64,000 nucleotides of DNA from Streptomyces purpureus (GTDB lineage: Bacteria > Actinomycetota > Actinomycetes > Streptomycetales > Streptomycetaceae), in contig NZ_BMQQ01000015.1 in the NCBI RefSeq assembly GCF_014648195.1, forward strand, positions 93,362 through 157,361. The letters run 5' to 3'. Below the pieces are notes generated by a model. The model made no database searches. It was not told where the DNA came from and was given only the letters and a program-made list of their open reading frames with translations. Positions 44,001-52,052 of the stretch are shown piece after piece. Both the position numbers and the translations under genes were made by a program. How positions within the stretch are numbered: the stretch's first letter is position 1; each line of letters starts with the position of its first letter.

Positions 44001-45341
44001 CCCAAGAAGAGGAAGATCGACGAGGTCATCCTCGCGCCGGCGGGCGGTGTGTCCACCCGGCCCGAGCAGGTGATGATCAGCTCGCCGCACGGCGCCGCGG
44101 TGGCCGACGTCGACGAGAACGGACGGGTCCGCTTCCCGGCGATCGAGACGAACCGGCTGGACATCACCATCAGCAGGGTCGCCCCGCTCACCGTCCACAA
44201 CCCGGTGGCGAACGCGCAGTTGCAGCTGCCGGTCGGGCTGAGCGAGGTGCACGTTCCGGCACTCGCCGACCTGCGGGTGCCGCGCCCGAAGCCGTCCGCG
44301 CGCTTCTCGCTGCCGTGCGGTCAGGGCCCGGACCTCGCAGTGGGCGGTGTCCTGCACAAGACGAAGGCCTCCGGACTCGTCCGGGACCTCACCGAGCGGC
44401 GCCCCGTCACCGTCGCCCTCTGCGCGGGGGAGGAGAAGGACGGCACCCTGGAACTTCCGTCCGGCGACCACGAGGTGGAGGCGGGTGACGCGGGCCCGCT
44501 GGCGGTCACCGACGTCACGCTGACCCGGGGCACTCCGCGGGAACTGGCCGGAGCGGCGGGTCGCGAGGCCACCGTCACCCGGTGGACCGACGACAGCCGG
44601 ACCGTCTCGGTGACGGCCGGCTCCGGGGAGGCCACGTACCTGCGGACGTACGAGAACGCCAACGACGGCTGGAAGGCCACCCTGAACGGCACGGAGCTGG
44701 AGCCGGTACGCCTCGACGGCTGGCAGCAGGCGTGGGTGATCCCGGACGGGGCGTCCGGCACGGTGACCATGGAGTTCGAGCCCTCCGGGCCGTACCGGAC
44801 AGCCCTGATCGGCGGTGCGTTCGCGCTCGTCGCCCTGCTCGCCCTGGCCTTCGTGGGCCGTCGACGCCACGACGGTGGGACCGACGAGGAGCTGTCCGAA
44901 CCGTCGCCCCCGGGGATGCTGCTCGGAACGCTGGCGCTGACCGCGGTCGTCGCGGTGGCGGCGGGGCCACTGGCCCTGATCGTGCCCGCACTCGCCGTGG
45001 CGGCACGGTTCCGGCCGGCCGTGCTGGTGCCGACCGCGGCGGCGGGGATGGCCGGAGCGGGCCTTGTCGCGGCCTTCGGCGCCGGAGAGCCGGTCGCCAC
45101 TGGGGCGGGCGCGTTCAGCGGCTTGGCGCAGGTGCTCGCGCTGGTGGCCCTGTCCGCCGCGCTGGTGACGGCGGCCAGGCCGGCGGCTGTGGCCGCCGGG
45201 CGTGGGCGTGTCGACCCGGACGAAGGCGGCGACGCGGACGGGGCGGAAGCCGGACGGGTGGTCACGGCCAAGCCGCGCGGCACCAGCGCCGGCGACTGGC
45301 CCGAGCGGCCCCGTCGGCCGGAAGGCGGTGGACCCGCGTGA
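41061..45341 (+). CDS. AftD-like alpha-(1->3)-arabinofuranosyltransferase
   Basis: A 1426-residue GT-C type membrane protein. The N-terminal half has about 10-12 helices with 'ALDPWRFIGDLGSLWNGNVG' and 'DGPLKPFRNIYKFQPGLALA', matching the DUF3367 catalytic region of mycobacterial AftD. The C-terminal half is a long extracytoplasmic beta-rich part, including F5/8-type (discoidin) sugar-binding modules ('NAFDGNPDTAWAEGSPG', 'LVDGDLTTAWIAGDRP'), then a terminal helix cluster. AftD adds arabinose from decaprenyl-phospho-arabinose in mycobacteria. Streptomyces lacks mycolyl-arabinogalactan, so the product here is unknown. Overlaps the next gene by 4 bases. Confidence 0.88.
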   Translation: MTTTVQAPTWVPQPGPTPSQASGEPRGRRLLFGFWAVVLVSFLAVSPGKMTFETKLGVALDPWRFIGDLGSLWNGNVGLGGIANQYVGYAFPALPYYALMDLLQVPVWLAERLWLSIIVTAAFWGALRLAERLSVGTPASRVLGAVVYALWPTFTIVIGSTSAAALPGALLPWVLLPLTSAKSSPRTAAARSALLIPLMGGVNAASTLAALLPVGLYLLSRPPGRRWRALLGWWIPGVVLATVWWVVPLLLLGMYGENFMPYVEQADTTTATMSATELLRGAGNWVAYLNFGEAWLPAGWTVATSVVTVLGSAFAAALGLAGLARRDLPERRWLMLTVLAVVLVALAGYGGAFGGPLHGVVQDWLDGPLKPFRNIYKFQPGLALALALGLAHLTAVLSESRGSRALRGRRWVPATVAVLVLPGLALPYVNGSILQPGAFTRLPTHWDEAADWLKANAPNSRALVVPATAHGIYTWGSPIDQPFDVLAETPWAQRDFVPFGTPGARRMTDAVEQALLSGSEVPGLQPYLARAGMHEVVVRNDLDPDQIGYVPPQTVKRTLESSGYRKVTGFGPLVTGGRIAADTPLQVQGLYPRLQAVEIYEPQDRDARPDRVGLSAVADTAVISGGPEALLQLSADPSMTERPAVLAGDRLPEGLVAPVKAVADGLRRADTRFGLVNNNTSYTYTANERNHSGSLQNPGEKPKQILPSEGIDHQTTAVLRGAEAVTASSSGNWLFHLPQYDPVNAFDGNPDTAWAEGSPGEPAGQWLRVEFSRPTAVPASIQLTPLPGDSMRAAPTRVRIETDRGSADSPLQTNGLPQTVKAPAGEASWMKITIVAAQQARPGLSGAGFSEVSIPDVQVTRMLALPADAERTDAAASVYSLHRGTDAGGLSPVSAEVGLHRRFSTGEPGEYEVSARAVAVPGAALDELLDRSAPGSKNRVTAKVDSISPNGTQLSARNLVDGDLTTAWIAGDRPVVHLSWPKKRKIDEVILAPAGGVSTRPEQVMISSPHGAAVADVDENGRVRFPAIETNRLDITISRVAPLTVHNPVANAQLQLPVGLSEVHVPALADLRVPRPKPSARFSLPCGQGPDLAVGGVLHKTKASGLVRDLTERRPVTVALCAGEEKDGTLELPSGDHEVEAGDAGPLAVTDVTLTRGTPRELAGAAGREATVTRWTDDSRTVSVTAGSGEATYLRTYENANDGWKATLNGTELEPVRLDGWQQAWVIPDGASGTVTMEFEPSGPYRTALIGGAFALVALLALAFVGRRRHDGGTDEELSEPSPPGMLLGTLALTAVVAVAAGPLALIVPALAVAARFRPAVLVPTAAAGMAGAGLVAAFGAGEPVATGAGAFSGLAQVLALVALSAALVTAARPAAVAAGRGRVDPDEGGDADGAEAGRVVTAKPRGTSAGDWPERPRRPEGGGPA

Positions 45342-46924
45342 TCGCGCCGGGGACCGCCGTCGGCAGGGTCCTGATCCCCTTTCCGACCGTCGACGAGGTG
45401 TCGCGGCACTGCCTCAGCGACGACGAACCGGAGAGCGTGCACATCGAGGTCCACCTGCCCGGACGGGTGGACCCCGCACGGCTGCGGGCCGCGTTCCGGC
45501 GGGCTCTGCTGACGCACCCCAGGGTGTTGATGCGGGAGGTGCCCGGCCGTCGGCACCGGCGGTCCTTCGCGTGGGAGGTGACCGGCGAACCGGACAGTGA
45601 CCCGGTGAGCTTCGCGGGCCGGGGAGCCGACGCGTTGGCCAGGGTCCGGGCCCGCGCGCTGAGCGCTTGCCCGCCGCTCACCCTGTCGCCGCCGATGCGC
45701 CTGGAAGTCGTCGAGGTGGACGGCGGGAAGGTCGCCCCGGAGTCTTCGAGCGTGGCTTCCGGGACCGCGACCGAGACCGGGACCGTGCTGCTGCTGACGA
45801 TGCATCACACGGCTCTCGACGCGCCGTCGGGGCTGCGAGTGCTCGCCACGACCGCCGAACAGTACGGTGGCGTGGACGCCCTCCCGGTCACCGGGCGGGT
45901 CCGGCCGGGGAGCTCGGGTCCGGCTCCGAGCGGGACCGGCCGCGCCGTACGTGCGCGCCCCGTACGCGTCGCACCGGACTCCCGCCCCGAGGCGGTACGT
46001 GCCCGCGCCGTGGGCAACGGCATGCTGCAGGCGGACCTGCCCGTTCCGCGGCGTGTGGCGCGGACCGGAGGCCTCCCGCCCTGGACCGTCAACGACCAAC
46101 TCCTGGTCGCCGCGTCACTGATGGTGGGCCGCTGGAACGTCTCGCAGGGCCGGCCGGCCGGTCCGGTACGGATCACGATGCCCGTCGACGACCGGCCGCG
46201 CGGCACGGAGATGCCGATGGGCAACGGAACCCGGCTCGTCGAGGTGGCCATGACCTCCGAGGACCCGCGCGACAAGGACCTCCTGCTCGGTGAGCGGCCG
46301 GACCCGGCGGCCGTGGCCCGGTTGCTGCGCACCACTGCTCGGCGCACCCGCGCGCTGAAGTCGGCCCAGGGCGCCCCCATGGGAGCCGGGGCGAGTCTGC
46401 TGACTGCACCGCTGCTCCCGGTCGGCATCCGGGGCGTGCTCACCCGTGGCGCACGGCGGGCGGCGGGGCCCTGGACGTCGACGGCACTGGTCACCAACAT
46501 CGGACGCGTGCCGTACGCGCTGGACTTCGGCGACGCCGGCCGGGCGACGGCCGTGTGGTTCTCCGCACCGGCGCGGATGCCGCGCGGGCTGAGCCTGGCG
46601 GCGGCTTCCACCGGCGGGCGACTGCATGTGACGCTGCGCTGGTCGCGGGCGCTGCTCGGTGAGGCGGCCGGTGCGGACCTGGTGGGTTTGTTCGAGGAGT
46701 CGCTCTCGACTACGTCTCTCACCTCGACCGGGGCGCATGCTCCAGGGGCGGGGCCGGGAGCCGGAATCCGGAAGGTGGACGCCACCGCCACGGACGCCGA
46801 GGCGTCTTCGGCCCGGGATCACGCACGGGGCCCGGGCGGGCCGTACCACCGCGACACACCGCGTCCGGACCCGACACCGGGTGGAGCCCGTTCCACCCAG
46901 GACAACCACAAGAGGCCGTCATGA
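45338..46924 (+). CDS. Condensation-domain acyltransferase (PapA-like)
   Basis: About 528 residues from the GTG at 45338, coupled (GTGA) to the AftD-like gene. The N-terminal half has 'LLLTMHHTALDAPSGLRVLA' with the HHxxxD catalytic motif, and the C-terminal half 'VTNIGRVPYALDFGDAGRAT' with the DFG-type second motif, the layout of condensation/PapA acyltransferases. The tail is a Ser/Pro/Gly-rich linker. It probably esterifies a carbohydrate or lipid with an acyl group, possibly on the glycan built by its neighbours. The true acceptor is unknown. Confidence 0.8.
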   Translation: MIAPGTAVGRVLIPFPTVDEVSRHCLSDDEPESVHIEVHLPGRVDPARLRAAFRRALLTHPRVLMREVPGRRHRRSFAWEVTGEPDSDPVSFAGRGADALARVRARALSACPPLTLSPPMRLEVVEVDGGKVAPESSSVASGTATETGTVLLLTMHHTALDAPSGLRVLATTAEQYGGVDALPVTGRVRPGSSGPAPSGTGRAVRARPVRVAPDSRPEAVRARAVGNGMLQADLPVPRRVARTGGLPPWTVNDQLLVAASLMVGRWNVSQGRPAGPVRITMPVDDRPRGTEMPMGNGTRLVEVAMTSEDPRDKDLLLGERPDPAAVARLLRTTARRTRALKSAQGAPMGAGASLLTAPLLPVGIRGVLTRGARRAAGPWTSTALVTNIGRVPYALDFGDAGRATAVWFSAPARMPRGLSLAAASTGGRLHVTLRWSRALLGEAAGADLVGLFEESLSTTSLTSTGAHAPGAGPGAGIRKVDATATDAEASSARDHARGPGGPYHRDTPRPDPTPGGARSTQDNHKRPS

Positions 46925-47715
46925 CCCTCTCCGCCAGCGGCTCCACAGGAACCGGGAAGTCGCCCGAGGCGGCGGTGACTTCGCCGAGCCGGCCGGTTCC
47001 CGGGCTGCGGGACTTCTACGAGAACCCCACCGTTCCCGTCGCCTCCGGGGAAGCCCGTACGCTGCGCCAGGCCCGGATGCTGGCCGATGCGCTCGGCCCC
47101 GTCGGGCCCGGCCGCCCGGCCGCGACCGTGCTCGACGTCGGCTGCGGGGACGGCTCGGCGGGCGCGACCGCCGCCCGCGTCCTGGCCGGGCACCACGTCG
47201 TGGGGATCGACTGGTCGCAGGACGCGCTGCGCCGGGCGGCGCCGCGCCTGAACCAGGTCGTCCGCGGCGAACTGACCGGCAGTGGGCTGCCGTTCGCCTC
47301 CGGCAGTGCCGACGCCGTGCTGTTCAGCGAGGTCGTCGAGCACCTCGTCGACCCCGACAGTGCCCTCGACGAACTGCGCAGGGTGCTGCGCCGCGGTGGG
47401 CATCTGATGCTCTCGACGCCGAACCTCGCCGCCTGGTACAACCGCGCTCTGCTGCTCGCCGGAGTCCAGCCGGTGTTCTCCGAGGTGAGTCTGCGCCGCA
47501 TCCACGGCAGACCGGGCAGGGAGGTGGTGGGCCATCTGAGGCTGTACACGGCCCGCGCGCTGCGCGAGTTCGTGGCGGCGTCCGGGTTCGAGGTGGTGGC
47601 GGTCGCCGGTGCGCCGTACCACGGAGTGCCGCGTCCGCTCCGCCCGCTGGACCGCCTGGCCTGCGGGGTGCCGTCCCTCGCCTCCATCCTCCTCGTGCAT
47701 GCGAGAAAGGTGTAG
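46921..47715 (+). CDS. Class I SAM methyltransferase
   Basis: A 264-residue protein, ATGA-coupled to the acyltransferase. Seen: 'FYENPTVPVASGEARTLRQA', motif I 'VLDVGCGDGSAGATAARVLA', motif II 'VVGIDWSQDALRRAAPRLNQ', and 'DAVLFSEVVEHLVDPDSALD' with 'LRRGGHLMLSTPNLAAWYN'. A methyltransferase of the sugar/lipid type is likely. It is not a close copy of the methyltransferase at 40289. Confidence 0.88.
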   Translation: MTLSASGSTGTGKSPEAAVTSPSRPVPGLRDFYENPTVPVASGEARTLRQARMLADALGPVGPGRPAATVLDVGCGDGSAGATAARVLAGHHVVGIDWSQDALRRAAPRLNQVVRGELTGSGLPFASGSADAVLFSEVVEHLVDPDSALDELRRVLRRGGHLMLSTPNLAAWYNRALLLAGVQPVFSEVSLRRIHGRPGREVVGHLRLYTARALREFVAASGFEVVAVAGAPYHGVPRPLRPLDRLACGVPSLASILLVHARKV

Positions 47716-47718
47716 CCC

Positions 47719-48624
47719 GTGGTGTGGGGTGTGACCGCCGCGCTGGTGGCGAACGTCCTGTACAGCACCGGCTTCGTCCTGGAGAAGCGGGCGCTGGCCA
47801 GCATGCCGCCGCTGAGCGCCGCACAGCCGGGCCGGGCCCTGATCCTGCTGGCCCGCAGGCCCTTGTGGATCTGTGGGGCCATGGCGCTGGCCCTGGGGTT
47901 CGCCGCGCAGCTGGCCGTCTACCGCACCCTGCCGATCGCCGCCGCCCAAGGCCTGTTCCTGTCCGGGCTTGTCCTCCTGCTGGTGCTCTCGTCGGTGGTG
48001 CTCGGTGAGCGCCCCTCCGGCCGTGAGCGACGCGCGGTGGCCGTCATCGGCCTGGCGCTGGTGATGGTGGTGGCTTCGCTGTACGGGACCAGCGAGGAGA
48101 TCAGCCGCAGCGCGCCCACGGGCATCCTGCTGGCACTGTGCGTGCCGACCCTCGCGGCCGGGCTGCTGCTCTACTCGGCCGCGGAGCGGCGCGCCCGCCG
48201 GCGCCATCGGCAGCCGACCACAGGAGTGGCCTACGCGGTCGCGGTCGGTCTGATCTACGGCGTCAGCTCGCTCGCCATCAAGGGCGTCTCCGGCCATCTG
48301 GACACCTCGGACCTCCTGGGCTCCGTGCCCGCCCTGCTCGCCTCCCCGTACCCGTACCTCCTCCTGCTGACCGGGGTCAGCGGACTGGTGCTGTCGCAGA
48401 CCGCGCTCCAGCGTTGCCGGGCCTCACTGATCGTCCCAGTGTGCTCGACGGTGGCCTGCGTGTTCACCATCGTGAGCGGCACGATCGCGTTCGCCGAGCC
48501 GCTGCCCGAGGACTCGTTGCGGCTGTTACTGCGTCTCGGCGGCACCGTGCTCGCACTGACGGTCCTGCTCACCCTGCCACGACACGACGCGGACACCCCC
48601 ACTTCCGAAGGAACCCGGCCATGA
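47719..48624 (+). CDS. DMT/EamA-like membrane transporter
   Basis: A 301-residue, ten-helix protein starting at the GTG at 47719, three bases after the methyltransferase stop. The two-half fold is visible: 'NVLYSTGFVLEKRALASMPP' and 'LPIAAAQGLFLSGLVLLLVL' in the first half, 'YGVSSLAIKGVSGHLDTSDL' and 'GTIAFAEPLPEDSLRLLLR' in the second. In operons like this such proteins often carry lipid-linked sugars or phospholipids across the membrane. Its role here is inferred from context. Confidence 0.85.
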   Translation: MVWGVTAALVANVLYSTGFVLEKRALASMPPLSAAQPGRALILLARRPLWICGAMALALGFAAQLAVYRTLPIAAAQGLFLSGLVLLLVLSSVVLGERPSGRERRAVAVIGLALVMVVASLYGTSEEISRSAPTGILLALCVPTLAAGLLLYSAAERRARRRHRQPTTGVAYAVAVGLIYGVSSLAIKGVSGHLDTSDLLGSVPALLASPYPYLLLLTGVSGLVLSQTALQRCRASLIVPVCSTVACVFTIVSGTIAFAEPLPEDSLRLLLRLGGTVLALTVLLTLPRHDADTPTSEGTRP

Positions 48625-48848
48625 AGCCTGACAACCCGCTGCTGAAGATCCTCGCCTGCCCGCTCGACAAGGGGCCGCTGATCCTCGACGAGATCGGGGG
48701 CGCCCTCTACAACCCGCGCCTGCGCCGCCGCTATCCGATCGTCGACGGCATTCCGCAACTGCTCCCTTCCTCCGGAGTGCCGGACACCGATGAGGAACCG
48801 GCCGCCGAGGAGGAGCACGACGCGTCAGCCGGCCGGGACCGCGCTTAG
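48621..48848 (+). CDS. Trm112/UPF0434-family small protein
   Basis: A 75-residue protein, ATGA-coupled to the transporter. 'NPLLKILACPLDKGPLILDE' and 'YNPRLRRRYPIVDGIPQLLP' are the family signature, but the usual second Cys of a CPxC pair is Asp here, so no complete zinc site exists. The acidic tail is unstructured. Trm112-like proteins activate methyltransferases in yeast and archaea, and two methyltransferases lie in this operon, so an activator role is a reasonable guess. Last gene of the operon. Confidence 0.82.
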   Translation: MKPDNPLLKILACPLDKGPLILDEIGGALYNPRLRRRYPIVDGIPQLLPSSGVPDTDEEPAAEEEHDASAGRDRA

Positions 48849-48987
48849 GCCCCAACTGGCCGGTACGAGAAAGCTGATCCTGATCGGGGCGCTCCTTGCG
48901 AACCGGAGGTTCCCCTCGCACCGTCGAGTCCCGGGAGTCAGGGGATGGTGGTGACCCCGGTGGAGAATGAGCCGAGATCACGCGCAG

Positions 48988-49073
48988 CTACGCTGGGGTT
49001 GTCCTAACGGAGGTTGGCGGACACGAACAAGGACAACCCGGAGCGTCAGGTTCGCTTGTCGTTCCTCGGGTAG
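48988..49073 (+). repeat. yjbQ-tail repeat, copy 4 (candidate attachment junction)
   Basis: Left flank CTACGCTGG..., 10-bp inverted repeat GGGTTGTCCT (48996-49005) and AGGACAACCC (49030-49039), and the in-frame tail ADTNKDNPERQVRLSFLG then TAG. The flank after it (GGACTGTAGGCG...) again resembles copy 1. It separates the envelope operon from the Wadjet genes. Confidence 0.75.
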
Positions 49074-49165
49074 CGGTTACTGCGGACTCGGACTGTAGGC
49101 GCGACGTCCGGCCGTACCATGTGACGGTCCTGTGCCGGCCTCGCGCGCGGATCGCGGGGCGGAGT

Positions 49166-49183
49166 GAATCAGCCAGGTGATTC
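49166..49183. promoter_or_regulatory. Candidate operator before the Wadjet genes
   Basis: Perfect inverted repeat GAATCA-N6-TGATTC about 45 bases upstream of the first Wadjet start codon. A binding site for a regulator outside the cassette is possible; no regulator gene is present within it. Confidence 0.35.
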
Positions 49184-49227
49184 GGTCCCTGCCGGTGGGG
49201 GCGGCCCATGGGGGAGAATGGTCGGCG

Positions 49228-50823
49228 ATGACCGTCACCATTTCCACCGGTTCGGCCGCCCTTCCGGATCCCGAGTCGGACGGATTCGGCCCCTTCGCTC
49301 ACCTCACCGTGCCGAACACCCCGCTCTATCGCGGGGTGATGCGGGTGTTCCTGGTGGCGAAAGAGCGGTTCGCGGTCCATCTGCGTCCTGAGGAAGTGCA
49401 CGCCACGCTGCCGGCGGCCATTCGCCCCGCTGAGCTGGAGGCGGTCGTCGCCGCGCTCGACAAGCTCGTCGGCTGGGGCAACCTGCGGGCCGATCCGGAC
49501 ACCGCGCGGGTCACCGCCGTCGAGGACTTCTACCGGAAGCGGTTCATCTACCAGCTCACACGCGAGGGGGAGGCGGCCGAGGCGGCGCTGTCCGCCTACC
49601 ACGAGGCGCTCGGCCGTCGTGGCGCTCTGCAGGCCGTCGCGCTGCACGACATCGTCACCCAGCTGCGCGCACTCCTCGTGCTGGCCGCCGAGGACGAGCC
49701 CGACCCGGCCAAGACACACCTGGCGCTCGACACCCTGGCCAACCGCTTCGCCGCGCTCGCCGACAACGCCCGGGCCTTCATGGGATCGCTCCAGCGGACC
49801 ATGGACCTGCACGACGTCGAGGAAGAGGTCTTCCTCGCGTACAAGGACCGGCTCATCCAGTACCTGGAGCGGTTCATCCAGGACCTGATCACGTTGGGCG
49901 GGCGGATCGCCCGGTTGATCCTGGAGCTGGAGGAGGATGGAAGGGCGGAGTCCCTGCTGCGGGCGGCCGCCGGGCGGGAGGCCGCCGACGCTTCGCCGGA
50001 GGAGGCCGAGAGTGCGGAGCGTGCGGTGTACGAGCGGTGGGCCGCACGCTGGGCGGGGCTCGGCGCGTGGTTCATCAGCAGGGACGGGCGCGAGTCGCAG
50101 GCCCGGCTTCTGCGTGGCCGGGCGCTCGGTGCGATCCCGCAGCTCCTGGCCGTCGTACGGGCGCTGAACGAGCGCCGGTCGGGGCGCTCGGACCGGTCCG
50201 CCGACTTCCGGACGCTGGCCCTCTGGTTCGCCGAGGCGGCCGACGACGACGCCCGGCACCGACTGTGGCGGGCGGCCTTCGGCCTCTATTCGGCCCGGCA
50301 TCTCACCGTCGACGCCGACACACTCACCGCCCGCGCGGCGCGGTCCGTCCCGGCTGCCACTCCGTGGGCCGAGGCGGAGCCGCTACGCATCAGCCCCCAG
50401 CTGCGCCGCACCGGGAGTTACGAGCGGCGCGGGAAGCCCCGTAAGGTCGAGGACCGGGAGGAGCGGCGGCGTGCTCTCGCCGAGACGGCCGCCAAGCAGG
50501 CCGCGGAGACTGCGGCCGCCCGCGCCCGGCTCGTCACCGACGGCGTCACACGCCTGTCCGAACTCGGCGAGCTCGACTCGGCCTCCTTCGGTCTGTTCCT
50601 CCAGCTACTCGGGGACGCGCTGGCCACTTGGCGACCCGGGATGAGGCACACCGTGGCCACCAGCAACGACGGCTCCATGGAGATCAGGCTCACCGCGCTC
50701 ACCGACGGCACCACCGCCGAGATCCGCACGCCCGGCGGGGTCTTCAGCGGTCCGGACCACCTCGTCGAGATCGTGGACCTGACGGACGGAGACGAGCCGA
50801 TGGACGGAGACCCCCACCGATGA
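49228..50823 (+). CDS. jetA: Wadjet type II JetA (DUF2397 / TIGR02677)
   Basis: A 531-residue protein; the ATG at 49228 follows a purine-rich run (GGGGGAGAAT). Family features: 'FAHLTVPNTPLYRGVMRVFL', 'NLRADPDTARVTAVEDFYRK', long helical middle 'VEEEVFLAYKDRLIQYLERF' and a winged-helix-like end. Wadjet JetA is the kleisin-like subunit that bridges the SMC-like JetC. With JetB-D it forms a complex that extrudes and cleaves small circular DNA, limiting plasmids. Its stop overlaps the next start (ATGA). Confidence 0.9.
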   Translation: MTVTISTGSAALPDPESDGFGPFAHLTVPNTPLYRGVMRVFLVAKERFAVHLRPEEVHATLPAAIRPAELEAVVAALDKLVGWGNLRADPDTARVTAVEDFYRKRFIYQLTREGEAAEAALSAYHEALGRRGALQAVALHDIVTQLRALLVLAAEDEPDPAKTHLALDTLANRFAALADNARAFMGSLQRTMDLHDVEEEVFLAYKDRLIQYLERFIQDLITLGGRIARLILELEEDGRAESLLRAAAGREAADASPEEAESAERAVYERWAARWAGLGAWFISRDGRESQARLLRGRALGAIPQLLAVVRALNERRSGRSDRSADFRTLALWFAEAADDDARHRLWRAAFGLYSARHLTVDADTLTARAARSVPAATPWAEAEPLRISPQLRRTGSYERRGKPRKVEDREERRRALAETAAKQAAETAAARARLVTDGVTRLSELGELDSASFGLFLQLLGDALATWRPGMRHTVATSNDGSMEIRLTALTDGTTAEIRTPGGVFSGPDHLVEIVDLTDGDEPMDGDPHR

Positions 50824-52052
50824 CCGGACCGCTCGCTGAGGTGCTGGACGGTCAGCACGCCGCCGACCTGCGCAAGGCAGCGCGCGCCCTGCTGAAGCAC
50901 CCCCTCCTCCTCGCACGCGGCCAGCACGCGGACGAGTTCCGTCTCGTCCGCCGGCACGCGACCGAGCTCAGGGAGTGGTTCGACCGCAACACGGGCTGGT
51001 CCCTCCAGGCGGACGCCGAGACGGCGCGGCTGCGCAAGATCCCCGGCGTCCTCACCGACCCCACGCACCCGGCCAGGGACGCGAGCCGGGGCGCCGCCCC
51101 GTTCACCCGCCGCCGTTACGTCCTGTTCTGCCTCGCACTCGCCGCTCTCGAACGCGGCGAGGCCCAGATCGCACTCGGGCGGCTCGCCAACCAGATCGTC
51201 CTCGACGCCGCTGATCCCCGACTCGCCGCAGCGGGTCTCGAGTTCGCCCTGGAGCGCCGGGACGAGCGTCTCGACCTCGCCGCCGTCGTACGGCTTCTGC
51301 TCGACCTCGGAGTGCTGCGGCGCGTCGCGGGCGAGGAGGAGGCGTACGTCAGCGGGGTGGGCGACGTCCTGTATGACGTGGAAAGGCGGGTCCTGGCCGG
51401 CCTTCTCGCCACTCGGCGTGGCCCCTCCACCGTGCGGGCGGACGACCTTGAGGACCGGCTCGACGAGCTCGTCGCGGAAACGGCCCTGGACAGCGACGAG
51501 CTGCGCTTCCGCGCCATGCGCCGCTCGCTCACCCGCAGGCTGCTCGACGATCCGGTGCTCTACTACGACGACCTGACCGACGCCGAGCTCGGCTACCTCA
51601 CCCGGCAGCGCGGCTTTCTCACCGCCCGGATCACCGAGCTGACGGGACTCGTCGCCGAGGTGCGGGCCGAGGGGATCGCCATGGTCGACCCCGACGACGA
51701 CCTGACCGACCTCCGCATGCCCGAACAGGGCACCCACGGCCACATCACCCTGCTCCTGGCCGAGCATCTCGCCGGTGCCGACGGGCCGGTCGCCCTCGGC
51801 GCACTGGCCCTCCGCGTCCGCGAACTCGCGGCCGAGCACGGGGGCTTCTGGTCGAAGTCCGCCCGGGAGCCGGGCATGGAGACGGAGCTCGTCGAACAGG
51901 CCGTCGCCCGGCTCACCGCGCTCGGCCTGGTCTCCCGTACCCCGGACGCGGTTCTGGCCCGCCCCGCCCTCGCCCGGTACGCGGTCGGCAAGACCGTCAT
52001 CCGCGAGCCCGGTTCCGCCTCCGTGCCCCCGCAGCGAAAGGCCACCCAGTGA
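50820..52052 (+). CDS. jetB: Wadjet type II JetB (DUF2398 / TIGR02678)
   Basis: A 410-residue protein, ATGA-coupled upstream and GTGA-coupled downstream. Family features: 'ALLKHPLLLARGQHADEFRL', 'HATELREWFDRNTGWSLQAD', 'RRRYVLFCLALAALERGEAQ' and 'PVLYYDDLTDAELGYLTRQR'. JetB is the KITE-like subunit with tandem winged-helix domains that sits on the kleisin arm. The four-base overlaps with both neighbours point to fixed stoichiometric production. Confidence 0.9.
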   Translation: MTGPLAEVLDGQHAADLRKAARALLKHPLLLARGQHADEFRLVRRHATELREWFDRNTGWSLQADAETARLRKIPGVLTDPTHPARDASRGAAPFTRRRYVLFCLALAALERGEAQIALGRLANQIVLDAADPRLAAAGLEFALERRDERLDLAAVVRLLLDLGVLRRVAGEEEAYVSGVGDVLYDVERRVLAGLLATRRGPSTVRADDLEDRLDELVAETALDSDELRFRAMRRSLTRRLLDDPVLYYDDLTDAELGYLTRQRGFLTARITELTGLVAEVRAEGIAMVDPDDDLTDLRMPEQGTHGHITLLLAEHLAGADGPVALGALALRVRELAAEHGGFWSKSAREPGMETELVEQAVARLTALGLVSRTPDAVLARPALARYAVGKTVIREPGSASVPPQRKATQ

